NCBI RefSeq assembly: GCF_024166365.1
Contig: NC_064819.1
Location: 632,501 to 696,500 of the forward strand
Reading direction: 5' to 3'
Source of the DNA: Elephas maximus indicus
Lineage: Eukaryota; Chordata; Mammalia; Proboscidea; Elephantidae
DNA: 64,000 bases
The translations under genes were made by a program, and so were the position numbers. Positions 22,345-32,850 of this stretch are shown piece after piece. How positions within the stretch are numbered: the stretch's first letter is position 1; each line of letters opens with the position of its first letter. The notes beneath the pieces are model-generated. The model saw only the letters and a list, made by a program, of their open reading frames with translations, was not told the origin of the DNA and ran no database searches.

Positions 22345-23114
22345 GGAAATGTCAGGTTGCCCACATTCTGTATTTATTGAAATATACGCAGATTAATATG
22401 TATTTTATTCCATTAAAAATTGTCTTGGGATATCAGTATCTTCATTCTTAAGTATCAAAAAGCTATAGGGTCAGGGATGGAAGAAACCTAAAGCACCATC
22501 ATGAACCGAGCTTCTAAAATAAGATGGGAAATGAATGAAACGCTTACTTTATTTTAGGTGCCCATACAAGGTACAAGGTACAGATATTGGTAAGGATTTA
22601 AGCAAATTTGATTTACTGAAATAAAAAATTCTGTTAGAAAAAAAAGCCCTGATCTCTAGCTTTCTCTTGAAGTTAAGTGTGCAAAAATATTCCCTTTACA
22701 AATGCAAATAAAACTCAGTCGCTGCTAGAGGAAGTACCTATATTCCTGCTTTTAAATCCAAGTTTACCTAATCATGTTGTTGTTGTTGTTGGTTGCCTTC
22801 CACTCGGCTCCAGACTCATGGTGACCTCATGTACAACAGAACAGAATGCTGCCCGGTCTTGTGCCATCCCCGTGGCCGGTTGCAGATTGGATCCCTAACC
22901 TTATTAGGTTATGTAATATCTTCAGCTTGGCATGTGGTAGTCTTGTATACAGGGAAACCAATTTACCAACAAACAAAACCATTGGTTAACAACCTTCACT
23001 CAGATTATAGAATGAAGCATCTTGGTAGTTTGGACTGAAAGTATGAGTATGGGATTCAAGGAAATTGTGGTAATACTGGCCAGCAGTTGAAAAGCAAGGG
23101 AATTTTTCATTATA
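22345..23114. other. Intergenic stretch after TMPRSS7, with an RTE scrap
   Basis: An antisense RTE 3' fragment lies at 22770-22905: (GTT)n, then 'actcatggtgacctcatgta', then 'caacagaacagaatgctgcc'. The remainder shows nothing that I recognise. Confidence 0.6.
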
Positions 23115-23119
23115 GTTAT

Positions 23120-23581
23120 TGTCCTAGTCTGGGTTCTCTAAGAGGAGCAAAACCAGTGAAGCATATGTATATATAGAGAGAGAGCAATTTATTTAAAGGA
23201 AATGGCTCATGCAGTTGTTGGGGCTGGCAAGTCTCAAATCCGTGGTTCAGAAGACACCAGTCTGATGACCTCTGCTGGTTCACAGGGCTGCAGGGGCTGA
23301 TGAACTCAAAACCTGCAGGTCAGGTGACAGGCTTGAGGCCTCTGTAGACTTATGTCCCAAGAACCGAAGGTCAAATGCTGAGAAGATTGCAGGGCTGAGA
23401 GAGCAAACATTGCCAGAACATCCATTTATATACTGGATGCAGGCCACACCCCCAAGGCAACTCCACTTCTAGCTGATTGGCTGCTCACATCAGATCACAA
23501 AATGGAGGATGATTACACAGTGTCTGCCAATTACTGAGAAACATGGCCTAGCCAAGTTGACACATCACACTAAGCATCACA
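23120..23581 (-). mobile_element. Solo LTR, MaLR-like, antisense (type 2)
   Basis: The element starts TGTCCTAGTC and ends AGCATCACA, with LTR-type TG...CA ends, and is flanked by gttat (23115-23119) and gctat (23582-23586), a 5-bp duplication with one mismatch. Read on the minus strand it holds a TATA-like 'cagtatataaatgg' and an 'aataaa' signal in LTR order. No internal retroviral sequence is present. A longer relative is at 57802-58406. Confidence 0.8.
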
Positions 23582-23586
23582 GCTAT

Positions 23587-24185
23587 GAAAGTGAATTTTT
23601 TGGAAATATTTTCTCTTAGCTATTGGTTCTTTTATAAAACTCCCAGTGGCTAAGACTTTCTTTTATTCTAAAGGCTTTGTAATACTTAGCCTAGTTTTAA
23701 ACCTATAGTACATACTCAGTACATAGTTTTTGGTTTAGTTTATCTTGATTTAGAGGGTTTCATTTCACACTTGATCTCAGAGTTATCATTTATCTTCATT
23801 AACAGAGGGCAGATTTATTAATACCATCTAATAGGTAAAAACAGCAGAATAGAGAAGAATGATACTTTTTGTTGTCCCTGGGACAAAGTCAAAGGAGGGA
23901 CAGCAATACTCTCTTTTAAGTAGGGTCCAGAATAATAAAAATGGTTTTCATAAAAAAGGACCTCAGAAAATCTTAACGCAAAGCAAAAGGAGAGAGGAAG
24001 AGGCATCATCCCTACGATCAGATAGAAGGACTGAAATCTGGATATGATTTCTCAGAGAGAGTGAATATTTTCCAGTTCATAGAACATATTTTAATTTGCT
24101 AAAAGACTGTTTTCTTTTAAAGATAAAATATCTTATATTAAATATCTTAGATTAAAGATAAAATATATTGATACTTCTCTGAATA
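23587..24185. other. Intergenic, no feature recognised
   Basis: This is AT-rich sequence with a short local repeat 'aaatatctta' near 24130-24150. No gene is seen. Confidence 0.45.
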
Positions 24186-24345
24186 GGAAATCTTGGTGGT
24201 ATAGTGGCTGCTAACCAAAATGTCAGCAGTTCAGATCTACGAGGCACTGCTTGGAAACCTTATGGGGCAGTTCTACTCTGTCCTATAGGGCTGCTATAAG
24301 TTGGAATCGACTCGACCACAACAGGCTTGGTTTGGTTGGTTTTCT
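24186..24345 (+). mobile_element. AfroSINE, sense
   Basis: A diverged head ('ttggtggtatagtggctgct') is followed by the standard tail: 'ggggcagttctactctgtcc', then 'tcgactcgaccacaacaggc', then (GGTTT)n. Confidence 0.88.
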
Positions 24346-24676
24346 TCTGAATAGGTCCCTAAGAATTCAGGAAAATGGCTACCAAAAACTAACCAAACAA
24401 TTTGTCTTCGAGTTGAATCCTACTTATGGGAGGAAAAACACTCCAAGTAGAGGAAACATTATATACAAAAAATTAGGAGTGGCACTGGAATGGGATAGGT
24501 CAGAGCAAGCCAGGACAGGAGCCTGGTCAGACCAGAGGGGTCTGTTAACATCGAAGCTCTGAGAAAGGAAGGAGGGATGACTATACTAGTGATTACAGGG
24601 GAAGTTATGTGTACAGATTCCTCTCTCTTTGCACCCCACTTTCAGTCTCTGCTCTGAGCCCTGGGAGCATGACCTC

Positions 24677-25210
24677 TGTCATGGATTGAATTATGTCCCC
24701 CCCAAAAATATGTGTATCAACTTGGTTAGCCCATGATTCCTAGTATTGTGTGGTTGTCCTCCATTTTATGATGGTGATTTTGTGTTGAGAGGATCAGGGT
24801 GGGATTGTAACACCACCCTTACTCAGGTCACCTCCCTGATCCAAGGTAAAGGGAGTTTCCCTGGGGTGTGGCCTGTACCACCTTTTATCTCTTAAAAGGT
24901 CCCTTTTATAAGAGATAAAAGGAAAGGGAAGCAAGCAGAAAGTTGGGGACCTCAAACCACCAAGAAGCAGTGCCGGGAGCAGAGCACGTCCTTTGGACCT
25001 GAGGTTCCTGTGCTGAGATGCTCCCAGACCAAGGGGAGACTGACGAGAAGGACCTTCTTCCAGAGCTGACAGAGAGAGAAAGCCTTTCCCTGGAGCTGAC
25101 TCCCTGAATTTGGACCTGTAGCCTACTAGACTGTGAGAGAATAAACTTCCCTTGGTTAAAGCTGTCCACCTGTGGTATTTCTGTTATAGCATCACTAGGT
25201 GACTGAGACA
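24677..25210 (+). mobile_element. Solo LTR, MaLR-like, sense, exact 5-bp duplication
   Basis: A 534-bp element begins TGTCATGGATTGAATTATG and ends AGGTGACTGAGACA. It is flanked by ACCTC at 24672-24676 and at 25211-25215, an exact 5-bp duplication. The start is typical of MST/MLT1-type LTRs. An AATAAA lies at 25140-25145, placed as an LTR poly(A) signal. There are no internal genes, so this is a solo LTR left by recombination. It points toward C3orf52, about 2.1 kb upstream of its start codon. Confidence 0.88.
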
Positions 25211-25639
25211 ACCTCCTGTCCTACATCATCAGAGCCCATGGGAGTCACTGGCAGGAGACTGGCATGGCAGGTGGGAGGAGGGAGGTCAGGGCACGGCGCT
25301 CTCTCCCTGCGTGGCCACGGTTCCATGGCGTCATCCTTCTGTGATGACAGATCCTGTCTGGAGGCTCTTAACCAGGCTCCAGTCCCTTTCAAGCCTAGGG
25401 GTGCTGATGGCTTCTTGCCGTTGCTGGTCCCTGGGTGTCTCAGCACCCCTTGTTGGTTCCCGTAACCTTGGCTCCTTCAGTAAAAAGCCTCTTCAAATAT
25501 CCCAGCTGAGAATGCACCCTGCCGTTAGACCAGCGGTCAGAGCAGCGCAGGCAGAGCCGGCCAGTGCAGGCCAGCAGCCGAACAGCCGCAGTTACTACAA
25601 CCCCATTCAGCAGGTAGTTGGAGTCCAAATGCAGACATG

Positions 25640-25852
25640 AGACTGGTGTTGGATGCCACCAGGTTGATTCCAACTCGTAGTGAGTAAGCCCATGTGACAG
25701 GGTAAAACTGCCCCATAGAATTTTCTTGGCTGCAATCTTTATGGGAGCAGGTTGCCAGGTCTTTCTCCTGCAGGGCTGCTGGGTGGGTTCAAAGGGCCAG
25801 TCTCTCCATTAGCAGCCAAGTGCTTAACCACTGCATCACCAGGGCTCCTCAG
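25640..25852 (-). mobile_element. RTE-tailed SINE, antisense
   Basis: It runs from 'ttggatgccaccaggttgat' through 'ctgcaatctttatgggagca' to 'ccactgcatcaccagggctc'. It belongs to the longer subfamily with the extra 'aatctttatgggagcag' block. Confidence 0.85.
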
Positions 25853-26204
25853 ACACGAGACTAGAGAAGGATGAACGATGTAAGGAATCTAAGCAAAGTG
25901 TCTGAATGATAGGCATAGAAGGTGCCAGACTTTTGGACCCAAGTCAACATCTTTCAAAGTAGAGCTTCTTTGTATGTTTCCTGTCCATGCCCCAGACTAG
26001 ACTCAGAATCTGCTGTGTGTGTGTGCGTGCGTCTGTTTATAGGGGGTGATGTGCTCAAGCACCTGGAGGGTGGTAAGGAGGGAGCAAGTTTGCTCTGAAC
26101 AGGAGCTTCAGAGGTGGGGCTTTTGGGTTAGCATATATTGTGCTTAGCAAACATAATAATTCTAGGCCCACTAAACCAGAAGTTCTGATCTATGCATGGA
26201 GTGT
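25853..26204. other. Intergenic, no feature recognised
   Basis: There is nothing that I can assign except a short (GT)n at about 26012-26032. Confidence 0.4.
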
Positions 26205-26255
26205 CAAGGAGATTGTGTGTGTGTGTGCTTTTTTTTTTTTTTTTTTAATAAGATG
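26205..26255. repeat. (GT)n and T run
   Basis: A short GT repeat (about 26213-26226) is followed by a run of about 20 T. Confidence 0.85.
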
Positions 26256-26279
26256 GGTGAGGCCTGTGACCATTCAAAG

Positions 26280-26420
26280 GTAAATAATAATAGCCAGACA
26301 GGCATTCACTATTCTCAGTGCTTTACTTACATCAGCTCTTACTCCTAGCAACAACCCCAGGAGGTGGGTACTACCATTGTGCCAGCTTGCCCGAAGAGAA
26401 ATCTGGCACAGACCAGGGAG
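26280..26420 (+). repeat. MIR fragment, sense
   Basis: Consensus-like text: 'agtgctttacttacatcag', then 'caacaaccccaggaggtggg', then 'tactaccattgtgcc'. Confidence 0.65.
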
Positions 26421-26524
26421 ACACAGATCTCACAGTTAGAAACCTGCTGAGTGGGGTTAGCCCAGGCAGCCTGTAGCCAGAGCCTGCTGTTCTCATAATA
26501 CTTGATACAGTGGCTATGCTTGAG

Positions 26525-26690
26525 CTGAGTCCCTGGGTGGTACAAATAGTTAACCAGCTCTGCTGCTCACTAAAGAGAGGGACTGGAAGGGTGGAGGTTG
26601 GAGTCTACCCAGAGGTATCTTGGGAGAAAGATTGGTGACTTTGGAAAAACCAGTCTTTGAGAACACTATGGAACACGGCTCTGGTGGCCA
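26525..26690 (+). mobile_element. Older RTE-tailed SINE, sense
   Basis: The head 'gagtccctgggtggtacaaa' and the middle 'ggaaaaaccagtctttgaga' followed by 'acactatgg' match the older SINE type also found at 52.3 kb and 61.66 kb. The 3' end is short or lost. Confidence 0.75.
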
Positions 26691-26869
26691 CGAGTAAGAG
26701 CAGACTGGAGGGCAACTGGGGCTGGGGTGCCTGACTCTGTAATTACTAAGAGGAGGCAGTACCTTCGTGTGTGTTATTCATCTTCATATGTTCTTAATTT
26801 AGCACAGGGCCTGGCACATAGCAGAGGCTTCATAGCTATTTTGTTGATTAAATGAATGGACTTTTGCTA

Positions 26870-27640
26870 GGTAGGGAGCGCTGGGGCAAGATCTGGCAAC
26901 AGATAGCTCCCGGGTGGAATGCAAACTTTCTTCCGTGGGACGGTGCTGCCGGAGGCCTGTCCTTATCGCATGCCAACACCCGACCAGGCCCTAAGCTGAG
27001 CTCCTGGTTTGCATGCACCTGCACCAACAGGGAAAGGCATAGCAGGCAGAGCCCTGAACAAACCAGAAAAACCACCTGCCTCTGCTGCGGAGCCCACGGC
27101 GGGGCGGCCACAGCTGCTCTACCCGGCTTGCACGAGGGAGGGGCGCCTCCCGAGGCCTGGGCGCCCTCCCGCCCGCCCGCGGAGGTCTTCCCAGCAGCGC
27201 AGCCACGCCCGGTGGGTGGAGTGTGAGCCACGGAGGCACCCTGGACTCCGCACCCTCAGGTGTGTGGGTCCTGCCTCCCGGCGCGGTCTCTGGGCTCTCC
27301 TCGGCCCGTCCATGGAAGGGGCCACGTCCCCATCGTCAGGAGGTCAGCTGGAGCTCTCGGTGCTGGAGGAGCAGCCGGACGAGCAGGCGCCTCTAAATGG
27401 AGATATCCAGGTCATCCCTGCTTCTGCCAAGGAGCTCAGCGGGGCTCAGGTAAGGTCTCCTCGGTGGCGCTGGCTTTAACGCTCAGGCGGCGTTATTCGA
27501 GCGCGCTCTCAGGATCCCGGCCAGGTGCCCGGCTTGGCATTGACAGTTTCGGGTTTCCAGCCAGCTCTGCGGGCACAAGAAACCCCGAGAGGGTGGTGCC
27601 CGTTGGCACCTTCTAAATGGGGCGCAGGGAAGGAGTGCGT
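26870..27640 (+). promoter_or_regulatory. GC-rich promoter region of C3orf52
   Basis: GC and CpG density rise sharply compared with the AT-rich surroundings, peaking near 27085-27320. GC boxes are visible: ggggcgg at 27100-27106 and a CCGCCCGCCCGC cluster near 27168-27181. No TATA box is seen. This fits a dispersed, CpG-type promoter around C3orf52 exon 1; the exact start of transcription cannot be read from sequence. Confidence 0.7.
27312..27449 (+). CDS. C3orf52: C3orf52 (TTMP) first coding exon
   Basis: C3orf52 encodes TTMP, a small phorbol-ester-induced single-pass membrane protein of about 217 residues in human; its biochemical role is poorly known. This exon encodes MEGATSPSSGGQ, then LELSVLEEQPDEQAPLNGD, and ends SGAQ in phase 0 at donor CAG/gtaagg. 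The LELSVLE...PLNG core matches the cytoplasmic N-terminus of TTMP as I know it. I chose the ATG at 27312 because it gives the expected short N-terminus; the frame is also open upstream to an ATG at 27009. The context has G at +4 but a pyrimidine at -3. The exon lies inside the GC-rich promoter region, about 5 kb downstream of TMPRSS7. Confidence 0.85.
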
Positions 27641-28274
27641 CTCTCCGGAGCTCGCTGAAGACCCCTCTGATCCCTGGGGCACTTCAGGAATCCGATGTGA
27701 CCTGTGGCTGCTCTTTTCTTGAGTTCCCAGAGGCAGCGGTGACTTTTAAAAGGTTATGTAACTTTTAACTTAATTTGGTTTTTCAAGCAGGGAGAACTAG
27801 GTGACAGGTTGAATCTTCCCCTCTTCTTGGGAATCCCTTCTGTCTCCTTCTTCCCTTACTGCCTTGCACTTTCACCCACTCTGCTTCTTCCCCGCCCCAT
27901 CCTCCACCTATGCCACACTTCCTACCTTCTCCCAGCCCAGCTTCTTGACTTCACAGGAGGGCAGAGTGGATGGAGTCAGCAAGAACAAGACCATCTAGGG
28001 CTGGCAGTGGAGGACCTGTGATGGTGAACTTGAGCTGAACTTTAGTTGAAGGGAAGTGATTTCAAAATATTTGTCCCAAAGAACAAGACTCATGTGCTTT
28101 CGCCTCTTCTCAAAGCCTAAGGGAGTCCCTGGTGAGCTCTTTCTCTGATTCAACCCTAGCAGTGACAGGAATGTTATTCATCTCACCAAATGCTTGTAAA
28201 GCAGTGGGAACTTTGAATTTTATTCCATTCACCTTCTCGTTAACCCCTAAAATTGGCTTGAGGTGGACTGTGTA
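27641..28274. other. C3orf52 intron 1, proximal part, no feature recognised
   Basis: GC content falls back to background. A pyrimidine-rich stretch lies at about 27815-27950. I recognise no repeat. Confidence 0.45.
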
Positions 28275-28468
28275 CCAAACCAAAACCAACTCATTGCCAT
28301 CGAGTTGATTCTGACTCATAGTGACCCTGTAGGGCAGAGTAGAACTGTCCCATAGGATTTCCAAGGCTGTAATCTTTACAGAAGCAGACTGTCACATCTA
28401 GGTTTGAGCTACTGACATTTCGATTTAGCAGCCAATTGCTTAACCACTGCACCACCAGGGTTCCCCTC
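28275..28468 (-). mobile_element. RTE-tailed SINE, antisense
   Basis: A clean antisense copy runs from 'accaactcattgccatcgag' through 'ggctgtaatctttacagaag' to 'ccactgcaccaccagggttc'. Confidence 0.9.
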
Positions 28469-28869
28469 AGACTGTGTACAGGGAACCACATATGTGGTAC
28501 CAACCTGATCTTTCTAGGTCCACCCCTTTGGTTGCTCAAGTGTTGATTTCAGAGATAAGTGGGATGTTCAAAAATTGGAAGCATTGCTTTTGCTAAGCAC
28601 TGATTCCCGGAAATAGTATAAATCTTTTTTATAGGTACCCTGCGAGCAATCTGGTACCTTGATATTTGAATGAAATATGAATACAAAAAAAGAATGAAAG
28701 TTGCAAGTGGTTACAACTGTGGCATTGATACTCAAGTGCAGTGTCTAAGAATGGGACTATGGGAACACATGGTAGGAAGAACCAGAACACCCTAAAGACT
28801 CTATGGTTCGGATCTGAATCCAGATATCTGAGTTCTGTTGATGTCACACACAAGTAAAATTTTCCTGAG

Positions 28870-30118
28870 GTTAGATAGTTCAAGGACAGTTACAGCAGTA
28901 CATCCACAGGGAGCTGCCAGAGATCCAAGCTGGATTCAGAGGAGGACGTGGAGGGCGTGGAACGAGGGATATCATTGCTGATGTCAGATGGATCTTGGCT
29001 GAAAGTGGAGAATACCAGAAAGATGTTTACCTGTGTTTTCTTGACTATGAAAGGCATTTGACTGTGTGGATCATAACAAATTATGCATAACATTGCAAAG
29101 AATGGGAATCCCAGAACACTAAATTGTGCTCAAGAGGAACCTATACATAGACCAAGAGGCAGCTGTTCGAACAGAACAAGAGGTTACTGTTTGGTTTAAA
29201 ATCAGAAAAGGTGTGTGTCAGGTTTGTATCCTTTCACCATACTTATTCAGCCTGTGTACTGAACAAATAATCCAAGAAGGCAAACTGTATGAAGAAGGAT
29301 GTGGCATCAGGATTGGAAGAAAACTTGTTAACAATGCACGTTATGCAGAGGACACAACCTTGCTTGCTGAAAGTGAAGAGGACTTGAAGTACTTACTGAT
29401 GAAGATCAAAGACTACAGCCTTCAGTATGGATTATACCTCAACATAAAGAAAACAAAAATCCTCACAAATGGACCAGCAAGCAACATCATGGTAAACGGA
29501 GAAAAGATTGAAGTTGGCAAGGATTTCATATTACTTGAATCCATAATCAATGCCTATGGAAGCAATAACCAATAAATCAAATGCATTGAGTTGGGCAAAT
29601 CTGGTGCAAAAGACCTCTTTAGAGTGTTAAAAGCAGGAATATTACCTTGGGGACTAAGGTTCACTTGACCTAAGCCATGGTATTTCAGTAGCCTCATATG
29701 CATGCAAAAATTGGGCAATGAATAAAGAAGATCAAAGAATTGATGTCTTTGAATTATGATGCTGGTGAAGAATATGGAATATACCATGGACTGCCAGAAG
29801 AATGGACAAGTCTGTCTTAGAAGAAGTGCAGCCATAATGCTCCTTAGAACAGAGGATGGTGAGACCTCGTCTTAGGTACTTTGGACATATTATCAGGAGG
29901 GACTAGTCCTTGGAGAAAGACATCAGGTTTGGTAAAGTAGAGGGTCAGTGAAAAAGAGGAAGACTCTCAATGAGATGGATTGACACAATGGCTGCAAGAA
30001 TGGGCTCAAACAGCAATGATCGTGAGGATGGCACAGGACTGGGCAGTGTTTTGGTCTGTTGTACACACGGTTGCTATGAGTCAGAAGAGACTCAAGGGAC
30101 CTAACAACAACAATAACA
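28870..30118 (+). mobile_element. RTE LINE, sense, 5'-truncated
   Basis: It opens inside the reverse transcriptase region (about 28880, 'cagcagtacatccacaggga'), runs through the ORF C-terminus and ends in the RTE 3' tail 'tcgtgaggatggcacaggac', then 'gttgctatgagtcagaagag', then (AAC)n at 30097-30117. The order is the reverse of the antisense copies at 15.9-17.7 kb. It lies in C3orf52 intron 1 in sense. Confidence 0.87.
29126..29575 (+). pseudogene. RTE reverse transcriptase remnant
   Basis: A 149-codon open stretch inside the RTE copy contains ILSPYLFSLCTEQII (normally led by a QGC motif), the palm motif region as ARYAEDTTLLAESEEDL, and LQYGLYLNIKKTKILTNGP. The catalytic YADD-type motif has become YAED, and the upstream part with motif A is in another frame. 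The protein is therefore inactive. Confidence 0.8.
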
Positions 30119-30740
30119 GTGAAAGCTTCACTATTAAAAGGTGTGTGCCTGAGAACAAGGGTCAAACTTCTGTATTTTCCCAGCTGTCAAATGCTAATGT
30201 AATGTGGCCACTTGGATTCTCTGAGGACTGGGAATGCCGTTGTGAAAATGGGTTCAGAGTAGAAAGCGCTAATCATACCAGGTGTTATAATAGTTTGGCA
30301 CCTACCCAGTGGCAGTTGCTCCTTCATGATCTAATTACTTCCTCGTCAGTCATGTATACACAGGTAGCCTTGACTTCCTTGTGAGTTAGCATTGTAGGTC
30401 ACTGAATAGGAAAGCTGTGGTGAGCGACTGGAACACAGTGAAGGTCAGGGGCTACATGAGCTCATGCAGAACATTCCAGAAATGCTTTAACAGGAAAAAC
30501 CTAAGAAAGAGAGAAAGAGAAACAAACAAACAAAAAACCACCTTTACCAAATATTCTAGTCATTCTCTGGTTATATAGAATAAGTTGAAGTGTACGTCAA
30601 CTTGAAAAGTCAGTTAGTGTAGGGCCACTGGAAGTGTTGGCTGGAAAAGCACAGGGCTTAGATACTTAAGAGTTTTGTGTGTAGGTCTCCTTAAAGTCTG
30701 TATGAAGATTTCTGATTTTGAAATGTAGCTTAAGTACATG
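30119..30740. other. C3orf52 intron 1, no supported feature
   Basis: It holds a GA/CA-rich tract near 30500-30540. A cysteine pattern in one frame at about 30220-30290 is discussed under rejected items. Confidence 0.4.
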
Positions 30741-30940
30741 TGTTTTTATTAATCGTGTGTTTTGAACTTATCTTGTGCCAAACACTATGATACATAAATT
30801 CATTTAATTATTACAACAAACTTAAGAGGAATGTGTCGGTGTTCTGAATTGAGAGATGAAGAAACTGAGACTCAGACGGGCTGCCTAACATACTCAAGTT
30901 TATATAGTAGTGGATCTGTGGTTTGAACCTAGATTTTTTT
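30741..30940 (+). repeat. MIR, sense
   Basis: The text 'cttgtgccaaacactatgat', then 'gagatgaagaaactgagact', then 'gtggtttgaacctaga' matches the MIR layout from its left part to the core. Confidence 0.75.
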
Positions 30941-30944
30941 TAGA

Positions 30945-31075
30945 CCTCAATTTATGATATTTATGTTGATTTATTATATATGTATATCTAAATATATAAA
31001 ATATATGTAATATTTAGACATAGAAATATAATTTATGTATAATTTATACTTATAACTACTGAAATTATATATTAC
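30945..31075. repeat. AT-rich low-complexity tract
   Basis: This is about 130 bp of almost pure A/T with TATA and ATATAT motifs, lying directly between a MIR and an RTE fragment. Confidence 0.8.
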
Positions 31076-31077
31076 TA

Positions 31078-31440
31078 ATGTGTTGGTATTGGTGAAGAAT
31101 ATTGAATATACCATAGACTGCCAGGCAAACAAACAATCGGTCTTGGAAGAAGTAGGGCCAGAATGCTCTTTAGAATGGGGAATGGTGAGACTTCATCTCA
31201 CATACTTTGGACATGTTATCAGGAGGGACCAGTCCTTGGAGAAGGACATCATGCTTGATAAAGTAGAGGGTTAGCAAAAAAGAGGAAGAACCTCAACGAA
31301 ATGGATTGACACAGTGGCTTCAACAATGGGCTCAGACATAGCAAAGATTGTGAGGATGGTGTAGGACCAGGCGGTGTTTCATCCTTTTGTACATAGGGTC
31401 GCTATGAGTCAGAACCAACTGGACGGCAAAAGCTAAGTAA
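31078..31440 (+). mobile_element. RTE LINE 3' fragment, sense
   Basis: It runs from 'ggtgaagaatattgaatata', through 'tcatctcacatactttgga' and 'tggattgacacagtggcttc', to 'gggtcgctatgagtcagaac' followed by 'ggcaaaagctaa'. Only the 3' region is kept. Confidence 0.85.
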
Positions 31441-32029
31441 TTTATAATTAGGTAATTTAAGTGAAATATGAAGGGTCAGGCAGCACATCTGTAATGATGA
31501 GGGGGCTGCAGGTGGATTGGCGGACGGGTAGATGGATGAGGGATGGGGAAGACTTGTGGCCTCACTGGGAAGGGAACATCCTTTATTGTGTGTACCTTTC
31601 TCTTTGGAAGGCTGGGCTGGGAGGATTATACAGAGGCAGTGGAAAGAATATCTATCCTTTCTTGATCTGGGTTCGGGGGTTGGGGAAAAGGAATATATAG
31701 TAAGCCGCTTAACCCCAGTTTGCCTGCCATTTTGGTAAACATGGCCGTATCATTGGGTCAGAAGTGAAAAATGATAGGGAGCAGAGTAAGACTGGTTTTT
31801 TCTTTACAGCTTATTACACAGGATTTGACCTCAGCTTCCTAATTGAAATTGAAAAAGTATTTTAAGTGATGGCAGCATAATTGGAGTAATAATAAATCAG
31901 TAAAGTGATAGTTTTGAGGCAGATAAGCGTTATTGGAATGAATGGGTTAGGTAAAAACTAGCCACACTGCTATACTTTGGACAGATGGTAGGCTTTAGGA
32001 TGAGAATAAACTGATTCTTCTGTGTTTGG
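31441..32029. other. C3orf52 intron 1, no feature recognised
   Basis: There is no gene or assignable repeat. The left part is G-rich (31495-31700), but I see no CpG pattern or exon. Confidence 0.4.
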
Positions 32030-32200
32030 GGAAACCTTGGTGGTGTAGTGGCTAAATGCTACAGCTGCTAACCAAAAGGTCAGCAGTTCAAGTCTGCCAG
32101 GTGCTCCTTGGAAACTCTATGGGGCAGTTCTACTCTGACCTATAGGGTTGCTATGAGTCGGAATCAACTTGATGGCAATGGGTTTGGTTTGGTTTATGTT
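32030..32200 (+). mobile_element. AfroSINE, sense
   Basis: This is a full-length-looking copy: head 'ccttggtggtgtagtggcta', 'gcagttcaagtctgccaggt', tail 'ggttgctatgagtcggaatc', end (GGTTT)n. Confidence 0.92.
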
Positions 32201-32284
32201 TGGATCAAACAAGAAGTACATTAAATCCCACAGTGAAGATTATAAAATACAGATTTTCCTAAATGCTTAGAAACTTTCCCCTGA

Positions 32285-32555
32285 TCTATACTACCTGTCT
32301 GTCAGTGGTGGCTTGTGTGTTGCTATAACACTGAACTGATTTCGGCAGAACTTCCAGGATAAGACAGATGAGGAAGAAAGGCCTGGTGATCAATTTCTGA
32401 AAATCAGTCAATGAAAACTCTACGAATCACAATAGTCCAGTCTGCAACTGATCAAGGGGCTGGTGGAGGACTGGGCAGCGTTTTTGTTCTACTGTCCAGG
32501 AGTTCGCTATGAGTCGGGGTCTGACTTGATGGCAGCTAACAACAACATATAATAT
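32285..32555 (+). mobile_element. RTE-tailed SINE with the 60.2-kb-type body, sense, head missing
   Basis: The body matches the copy at 60.2 kb: 'ctacctgtctgtcagtggtg', 'gaggaagaaaggcctggtga', 'gagtcggggtctgacttgat', tail 'cagctaacaacaaca'. The tRNA-Gly-like head is absent. Confidence 0.75.
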
Positions 32556-32850
32556 CTGCTCCTTATTGAGCCAAAAAGAGGAATAATTTTTTGGATCCAA
32601 GAGGCAGTCTTACCATTCTTGCAGGATCCCGTGTCATGGATTTAGATCCTTAACAGGTGGATGTCCAAAGGAAAGCCATAAAAACTCTTGAGCATGTAAT
32701 GCAATCATAGACTGTCAGAGACAGTTTGCAGAAATCTCTGAAAGGCACCTGACAGAAGAATCTCCCAGTGGCCTCCCCTCCTGAACTGGAATTTGGGCAA
32801 GCGAATGAAGAAGCACTGATGGAAGCAGTGTGACTTTGTGATGCAGTTTT

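Noticed and set aside
26852..27226. Open frames of 124 and 127 codons on both strands upstream of C3orf52 exon 1.
   Set aside because: GC-rich promoter DNA has few stop codons. No domains, splice partners or family matches are visible.
29126..29575. A 149-codon open frame that could be taken for a host gene.
   Set aside because: It is a reverse transcriptase remnant of an RTE LINE, with flanking RTE sequence on both sides and a changed catalytic motif.
30180..30290. A + strand frame with an EGF-like cysteine pattern (ECRCENGFRVE, then NHTRCY) preceded by an acceptor-like ttttcccag.
   Set aside because: There are too few cysteines for an EGF module, the only donor candidate (gtgtta) is weak, and no neighbouring exons fit. 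Chance is the simplest explanation.
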